DNA of 64,000 nucleotides from Silene latifolia (taxonomy: Eukaryota > Streptophyta > Magnoliopsida > Caryophyllales > Caryophyllaceae), in NCBI RefSeq assembly GCF_048544455.1, contig NC_133537.1:69907634-69971633 (forward strand). The letters are read 5' to 3'. This document shows, one piece after another, positions 57,797 through 64,000 of the stretch (positions are counted from its first letter, which is position 1; each line of letters opens with the position of its first letter). Under the pieces are notes generated by a model. The model was not told where the DNA came from, made no database searches, and was given only the letters and a program-made list of their open reading frames with translations. Made by a program: the position numbers and the translations under genes.

Positions 57797-60154
57797 AACA
57801 TGCGAATATATTAGATGCAGTTTTTAGATACCCAAGGTAAGTTGGGTCCTTTGACGTTAGTCACTCTAAAAACTAGATCTTTTCTAACCCATACTTGTCT
57901 AATGACTTTTCGTTTAAGAAACGAAAAGGTCTGTCTAGGAGATGTCCTAGAATATACTCTGGGTTTTTCATGATGTTGACTTTCAGGTTGTTTTGGGGGA
58001 GCCTTAGTCTTATAAGAATCTATAGGCTTTTGTGGTTGTTTAGGTTCATTGACTCTTTTCTAATAATCAAAACTCATATCATAGAACCAACGAAAGTTGT
58101 TGTTTCTTTCATCATTCAAACTTGGTTCAGGTGTAGGGAAGACATTCTCCTCTATCACAGTGTCAGACGCTCTAACGAATTTGATACCCTCATTAAAATC
58201 TTTTATGCTTTTGACACAATTATCTAGAAGGTGTCCAATATGACCACAGTAATTGCAAATCAAATACTCAGGTAAGTTAACATATTTTCTTTTTCTGAAG
58301 TCTCATTCAGAATGAGTTGATTTGCATTTAGAGTCGTCTCTATAACCATAGCACTCATATCCTAAATCCATTTTCATGTTGTTGTCTGATTACTCAGTTA
58401 AGAAGTTTAGAACTTTTGTGCTTTCTGCCCAGTTATCATGAACCTTTCTAGCATGTAAGAGCAAATTTTTTTAAAGATTGGATTTCTTAAGACATTTGGA
58501 ATGATCAATTTCTACATCTTTAGAAGGATTGTTCTCTTTATAATTATCACAAAAATCCTGAAATCTTTTATCAAGAACCCGTACCAACTCAGAATGTAAT
58601 TTCTTAGTATCTGATAGCAAGATTTTAGATTCTTTCAATTGCTGGTTCAGAGAGTTGATTTCTTTCTTTTGATGTGAAACCACAACTTCTCTAGCTGTAG
58701 CTTCAGATTTAAGAAACTCTTTGACTTTTCTCAATTCTAAGGTTATAGCTTCATTAGCTACAACCTTGGCTTGAAGATGCTTAATGTTGAGTTTTAATTT
58801 CGAGGTTATAGCTTCATTAGCTATAACTTTAGACTCGAGAGCTATCTTCTCAGCATTTGTTGATTTTGAAGTTGTAGCTATATTAGCCGTAACTTTAGAT
58901 TTTAGCTTCTTAGCTTTGGCTTTAAGAAGTTGATTCTCTTCAGCAATATCTAGAATTTTTTCTTTCAAATCTTTCAGTTCCAGATCTTGTTCGTGACACT
59001 TAACAAAATTTTGCTCGAAGTAATCTATTAAAGCACTCTTAGACAACTTCTTGACTTGGTTTTTAAGTTCAAGATAGCCTACCTCTTCTTCTTCATCATC
59101 TGAATCAGATTCTCCTAGAAGGCAACATACTGAACTTGAATCCATGCTATCATCACTGTCAGAAATATAGTCGAGACTAACGCTACTTAAATATAGGTTA
59201 TCAACTTCTTCATCTTCAGACCCCTCGTCATCTTCTGTGTCGAGATCTCCCCAATGTGACGCCATCATGGCCTGTTTGAACTCATTTTTGGTCTTTTCTC
59301 GTTTAGTCTTATCCTTAATTTTCTCCCATGTGGGATAGTCCTTGATCATGTGATCAGTCTCTCCACACTTGAAGCATCCTCTATTTGCAAACGAAGTTTT
59401 TGACTCAGTTGCTATCTTGTTGAAAGACTTATTGTTATTGTAAGACGATTTTGGTTGCTTATTTCTAAATAGCTTCTATTTTAACCTTCTAGAAAACAAA
59501 ACCGTTTCATCCTCGATATCAGAACCACCATTCTCACTTGCAGAGGCCTGCAGAGATATACTCTTATCTCTACTTGGTTCGGCCGCATCATCATCTAAAA
59601 TGAGCTCGTGGCCATAAGAGCTCCTATAAGCTCTTGATAAGAGAGAGAGTAGTAAGGTCTCTAGCTTCCTCCATTGCAGTAACCTTAGGACGCCACTTTT
59701 TGGTAAGACTCCTAAGGAAATTTCTGACAATGTCCTCGAATTCGAACTTTCTACCAAAATTTCTCAGTTCATTGACAATGATAAAAAATCGTGCAGACAT
59801 GCTATCAAGAGATTCATTTTTCTCCATTGTAAAGAGCTCATATTTTGAATCAGCAAGTCAATACGATATTTCTTAACAATTGTCGTTCCCTCATACGCTA
59901 ATTCAAGACCATCCATATTTCCTTGGCCGAGGTACAAGAAGAAAACGATCAAATTCATTTGATGTCATGCCGTTTTGCAACAGGCTTATAGCTTTCGAGT
60001 TTTTCTCAGCCTTCTTGAAATCAGCCTCAATATAGTCTTCTTCCTTTTTCTCATAGGTAGTGCCTTCAGTTGATCCAACTAAAATTTTATTTGGTCCATT
60101 TTGTATGATATTCCAGCACTCCCAATCATGTCCTTTTATGTAGTGTGTCATCAT
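57797..60154 (-). pseudogene. gag of element E with coiled coil and two zinc knuckles
   Basis: N-terminal piece with YIKGHDWECWNIIQNG (60154-59903), a core with LDSMSARFFIIVNELRNFG (59827-59624), a knuckle CFKCGETDHMIKDY in which the last cysteine is tyrosine (59335-59337), an acidic stretch, then a coiled coil (about 58990-58560). In it the unit ESKVIANEAITSKL recurs three to four times. A second knuckle CNYCGHIGHLLDNC (C-x2-C-x4-H-x4-C) lies at 58216-58257. Long coiled-coil gags are typical of Sireviruses. Frameshifts lie near 59480, 59630, 59900 and 58300-58470. Confidence 0.85.
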
Positions 60155-60309
60155 GTTCTTTCAAAGTCCATAATTCTTCCCATCAAAGACGAGACATTTT
60201 ATATACTTAGAATCCATTTCACACGTGTAAGGCAACGGGAAAAAAACAAATAAAATAAAATGAGATAGACAGATCAGCTTATTTGCGGTTAGGCAATCAA
60301 GAGCACGAG

Positions 60310-60321
60310 GCTCTGATACCA
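60310..60321 (-). other. Primer binding site of element E
   Basis: TGGTATCAGAGC on the minus strand, two bases after the 5' LTR, the initiator-Met-tRNA site of Ty1/copia. Confidence 0.9.
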
Positions 60322-60323
60322 AT

Positions 60324-61905
60324 TGAAGAGTCTATCGATCTGAAATACTCAAGGGGGGATTGGGTATTAAAAACTTAGCCCACTTTTTTGATTGTCTGTT
60401 TAAACGTGACTTAATAACTAATTATCTAAAGTTTTATCGATTAAACTTTAACTAATTAATTAAGTAAAGTAAAATGTAAAGAAATGAACGAAAAGATGCA
60501 AGTGACACACATGGTTTTGAAGTGGTTCAGTTTCACAAGTCAAAACCTACGTCCATTATTCTCGATTAATAACTTTAGTACCTTTCTACGGATTACAAAA
60601 TTACCAATCCACTCGTACAACCCACTCTAGTTGTAACTCAATTGATTACTGTTAAATACTCGGTTTTGTCTATCTTACGTTAATAAGAAAGTACTTGATT
60701 GTTCTTCTAGTGTTCACACAATTGAACGAGTAAGAAACAATAAGAAGCACTATTATCCAATAATGTAATCTTTAGAAATAAGGAGCAATATGAAGCACAA
60801 CTTTTATAAAAAAACGAGAATGCAAATCAAAAATCTTTTACTCGATTGAAAATAAAAGCTTAATTTATTGTTTTGAAAAGTTAGTTTGCAAAGAGTGAAG
60901 TACTCGTGTATATATAGTAGAGAGGAGACTTAGGTTTTCAATTGAGAAAACCCTAATGAGCCGTGGAGCTTTTGTGGAATGTTTCACAAAAAACAAATCC
61001 TATCCTCTTATATTTTAATTCATTAATATCTCATTAAGCAAAGAAGATAAATCCAAATAATTGTAAAGATATAATAATATATTTTAACAACTCAATCTAG
61101 ATTTAACCTAATCATTTACTTGTACAATGAGTCACGTGAAGATGGACGACGGCTCATAAGCCCATCATCCTCAATTTGAAACCCTAGTTGAAATATTGAT
61201 GCACGAATTATGGTTTAGGTTGAACAAGAGAAAACCCTAGATAGCATGACAACTCATAAGTTGTTTTACTAATCAATAGAATAATCACAAATTCATTCAA
61301 TCTAAATAAACCCGAATCTCATTCTACTATACATTCATCATACTTGCTTTCAAGAAAAAGATATCAAAGTTTTATACTTTGAAATCTGAATTTAACCTTT
61401 AAATCGTGCTCATCATATCAGAGCTCAAAGTTATAGGTCAAGTGACTATAACATTAAGCTTGGTAAGTAGAGTTAGAGGTGAAATAGCTATAACTTTACC
61501 TTCCCAACAGTACTTCTAAAATTACCGTTATTAGACGATGTCCTATACTAGCTAATAGTCCTGGAGATCTTCAATATATTATCATCTTTTCATCTTGATC
61601 ATAAGCTTTTCATATTGAGCTTTTTAAAGACTTGATCTTGTCTTTGCTTGAGGAATCATTAGGGTTGTAGTAGAAATAGCCACAACGATGCATTAGGGTT
61701 CTTCAATGTTATAGCTCAAGCAACTATAACATTACTTCAATGGTGATTCACAAATCTTCAATGTTATAGTTAAAACTACTATAAAATTACTTGCTTATAT
61801 TTTAACCTTTATTCCATCTAACAAACGATTACGAGCAACAAAAATACATATTATAAAGCACGCTTGTCATTATCAAAACATAACATATAGCTATATAGTC
61901 CAACA
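60324..61905 (-). repeat. 5' LTR of element E
   Basis: TG...CA ends; pairs with 9166-10793. It has the TATATATA box at 60909-60916 and GTTATAG/CTATAAC motifs near 61431, 61707 and 61760. The LTRs differ by several indels and many substitutions, more than those of B, in line with its greater age. Confidence 0.92.
60909..60916 (-). promoter_or_regulatory. TATA box in 5' LTR of E
   Basis: TATATATA on the minus strand, conserved with 9787-9794. Confidence 0.5.
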
Positions 61906-61910
61906 TTCAT
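61906..61910. repeat. Target-site duplication TTCAT, right copy (element E)
   Basis: Identical to 9161-9165. Confidence 0.9.
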
Positions 61911-62337
61911 GATCTTCATCCATTTATTCATCATGGATGGCAATTTTCAAAGCCTCTTCAATCTCGGCTTCCTCTCTAGTCATTTCTTTAACAACTTAAT
62001 CAATGATTTCAATTGTGAAAGCTTGATCCAAAATTGGTTTCTTCAAAAGATTAGGCAGATTAAACTCGACAACATCGCCGTCAATTCTAAAGGATAGCCG
62101 CTTATTTCTCACATCAATCAACACTCCTCCGGTAGCCAAGAATGGTCTACCTACGATAATGGGGGTGTGGCTATCCTCTGGATTATCAAGGACAACAAAG
62201 TCGGAAGGGACATAATGTTTACCAACTTTAACGGGTACATCTTCAAGCACCCCCATGGAGTGTTTGATAGATATATCCGCTAATTGAAGAGTCATGTTGG
62301 TAGGTAACAATTCATTCATTCCAATTTTATTAGCAAT
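61911..62337 (-). pseudogene. Protease region of element A pol
   Basis: Shows NMTLQLADISIKHSMGVLED and IIVGRPFLATGGVLID, matching the protease of element B (45663-47375). The upstream part with the active-site aspartate is cut off by LTR F at 62338. It continues into 9160 once element E is removed. Confidence 0.8.
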
Positions 62338-62881
62338 TGTAACACCCCGTATTTTATTAAGTTGGATAAAATTCTTTTAATTGCTATTTTGAATTTAATT
62401 ACATCATTTAACGATTTATATATTTATGCTTAGCTAATTAATTAATTTCATCATAATTCGATACGTTAATTTTAATAATCATTAATAAGTTTATTTAAAG
62501 TTAGTTCGAGTTTATTGAAATTAGTTCGAGTTTATTTATTTAATAATTTCCGTTTCTTTACGAGTCCTTATGAAAGTTGTTTTAAGTAAACCCGAGATGG
62601 ATTTTGGGAACAAAACCGTCCAATTAGCTATTTTGAGCTTATTTCACTAAATTAGCAATTTTTATTAATATCCGTTAGTTTTGTAAAAATCGCTAATAAT
62701 TCCGATTCAAGATGATATTGTATTATTTACGTTAACTAGCTGAGTTTATTTTATTTTCACTCATTAAATTTATTTATTATTGATTCCGTTTTATTACTGA
62801 AACTTTTACTTAAATCGGTTAAATTTAACTCGAAACGGTTTTAATAACGATCGAAGTTTCTTAACGACGAAGAAACGTACG

Positions 62882-62893
62882 TATAATAAATAG
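62882..62893 (+). promoter_or_regulatory. TATA box of LTR F
   Basis: GTATAATAAATAGCAGGG, with a CTTCTTCC-rich leader about 50 bases downstream. Confidence 0.45.
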
Positions 62894-63266
62894 CAGGGTG
62901 GTCGTCTGCTTCATTTCTTCATCCCTTCACGTCTTCTTCCTCCCTTTGTTCTTCTTTGTTCTTCTTTTCCTTCGTTTTAATTTTGATCTTCAAAATTGAT
63001 ACTGATGCTCCGTTTGTCATCCGTTTTCAATTATTTTTGTTCCATAGCGCTCCTTTCGTCGTTCTCGTCAATCCGTTGTAAGTAAAATTCATTTTCGTCA
63101 TGTATTTTTACAAACCCATTTATATTTTCAGCTTTATTTATGATAAGACGGTTGTATGTACTAAAATAGACGGTCTGGTAGAAGATTAAAAAGGTAACGA
63201 TAACGGATTACTCGATTTTACTTGTAAAATATGTTTATTTCGAATGCTGGTTAGTCTGTTTTATAA

Positions 63267-63500
63267 TTAAGACGGTGTATAATTATATATAGGGATCCTT
63301 ATGGATGTTAATTAGTCAGTTGTATAGTTGAGATGGTGTATACTGATATGTGGAGATGATTGAGACGGTGTATACTGACCTCTAGGGATCATTTGGGATG
63401 CTAGCTAGTAAGTGGTATATTTAAGACGGTGTATCTTTGACATGTATGGATTGTTTTGGGTGATAATTGGTGTGTTTTATAGTTGAGACGGTGTATACCG
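63267..63500 (+). repeat. Degenerate repeat in LTR F
   Basis: Five imperfect copies of AGACGGTGTATA (63270, 63325, 63363, 63424, 63486), most followed 10-20 bases later by TAGGGAT or TGGATTGTTTTGG, spaced about 40-60 bp apart. Confidence 0.65.
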
Positions 63501-64000
63501 ATTGTAGGGATTGTTTTGGACTAATTTGGACTCGTGTTGGGGCGATTTTTGTAGTCTTTAGGGTCTGTTTTTGAGTTGCTTTATACTTGTGGATTTCCGC
63601 TCTAAAACCGTTTTAAATACGGACTTAGTTGGCTCAGCTAGGACTGTTTTTAGGCGCGAGAATGGAGTCTTAAGGGGACGATTGGTACTCTGTTTTGGGC
63701 AGGGACGAGAGCTGTCATCGTGGGTTTTCACTTTGCATTTGAGGACTGAAGTTGGGGTCGAACTTAGGCATCTTTTGGGTTCTATTTTGGACTGATTTTT
63801 TGGGTCAGGTTATGAAATAGGGTGAAGGGTGACTATGGGTAGTCGGGTGGTGGTCATGTCGGACTCCCAGTGGCCTAGCTGTGGCCTGGCCGTGGCCTAA
63901 CTAAGTCACGAGTTTGAGGCCATGTGTAGTTGGTGGTTAGGCCGAGTTTGAGGTTGTCATAATAATTTTAGAGCCGTGTCTATAATTTGTTTTGACGCTA

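Larger units (their letters stand above)
9166..61905 (-). mobile_element. Element E: Sirevirus (Maximus/SIRE-type Ty1/copia) split by element B
   Basis: Bounded by two similar LTRs (9166-10793 and 60324-61905) and an exact TTCAT duplication. On the minus strand the order is 5' LTR, primer site TGGTATCAGAGC, gag with zinc knuckles and long coiled coil, protease, integrase, RT, RNase H, an env-like frame, several polypurine motifs and the 3' LTR. Integrase before RT defines Ty1/copia. A long coiled-coil gag, an env-like ORF after pol and repeated polypurine motifs before the 3' LTR are Sirevirus hallmarks. Without nested inserts it would be about 11.6 kb. The first base of its left end is C instead of T, probably a mutation. 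Confidence 0.9.
1..62337 (-). mobile_element. Element A: Athila-like Ty3/gypsy retrotransposon, outermost host of the nest (partial)
   Basis: This element holds all the others. Read on the minus strand, its parts are protease (61911-62337), RT, RNase H and integrase (9160-6186), a palindrome-rich spacer (5875-5288), an env-like relic (5109-3443) and 3' noncoding sequence down to position 1. The two halves of pol are separated by element E, whose target duplication TTCAT joins them. Athila assignment rests on pol homology to element B, which has an Athila-type primer site, and on the env-like relic lying after pol. No LTR of A is inside the window: the part of B next to its 3' LTR matches position 1 onward here, so the 3' LTR of A should lie to the left. 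The 5' side is cut by LTR F. Confidence 0.8.
62338..64000 (+). repeat. LTR F of a Ty3/gypsy-like element, plus strand, running out of the window
   Basis: Begins TGTAACACCCCGTATTT exactly where the protease frame of A stops, a start common to several plant Ty3/gypsy LTRs. A TATA-like TATAATAAATAG lies at 62882-62893, followed by a pyrimidine-rich leader. No primer site or gene is reached before the window end, so the LTR is at least 1.66 kb or its end is missed. Confidence 0.65.

Overview
The window is plant nuclear DNA made almost entirely of LTR retrotransposons. I find no cellular protein gene, rRNA or tRNA gene that I can support. Plant origin is shown by four plant lineages: Ty3/gypsy Athila, Ty3/gypsy Tat (dual RNase H), Ty1/copia Sirevirus/Maximus, and a gag-only relative of Tat. 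The host is a flowering plant, probably a eudicot. A Caryophyllales source would fit the style of the Tat and Athila sequences, but that is only a guess.

The layout is a five-level nest. Element A is an Athila-like element on the minus strand. It runs through the whole window and is open at both ends: its 3' noncoding part, env-like relic and pol lie at 1-9160, and its protease resumes at 61911-62337. Inside A sits element E, a Sirevirus on the minus strand at 9166-61905 (target duplication TTCAT). Inside the 3' part of E sits element B, a second Athila on the minus strand at 11622-52711 (target duplication CTTAA). Inside the 3' noncoding part of B sits element D, an autonomous Tat-type element on the plus strand, from 14842 to about 40594, which lacks its 3' LTR. 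Inside the tail of D sits element C, a gag-only Tat relative on the plus strand at 28342-39794 (flanks CATGT/TATGT), with two nearly identical 2.6-kb LTRs. Smaller insertions are a solo LTR in A (2061-3363, duplication AACAT), a probable solo LTR H in the gag of B (48726-50333), a truncated plus-strand LTR with primer site G (about 41288-42416), and the start of another plus-strand LTR F that cuts the protease of A (62338 to the window end).

The nesting gives a relative age order: A before E, E before B, B before D, D before C. Coding regions decay accordingly. A, B and E are broken by frameshifts, stops and changed catalytic residues. D keeps a nearly continuous RT-RNase H-integrase frame interrupted by stop codons, two of them TAG where tryptophan is expected. 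The antisense gene of D (26455-27912) and the gag gene of C (32220-33614) are fully open. C has no pol of its own. It shares with D the primer site class, the transcription-start motif and the gag zinc-finger module, so it was probably mobilised by D-like proteins.

The most interesting structure beyond the gene content is that several unrelated LTR families here each carry their own short palindromic module, repeated or paired. The Athila module also recurs in the internal spacer between integrase and env-like gene. The Sirevirus module recurs inside coding sequence, where it encodes a repeated peptide.
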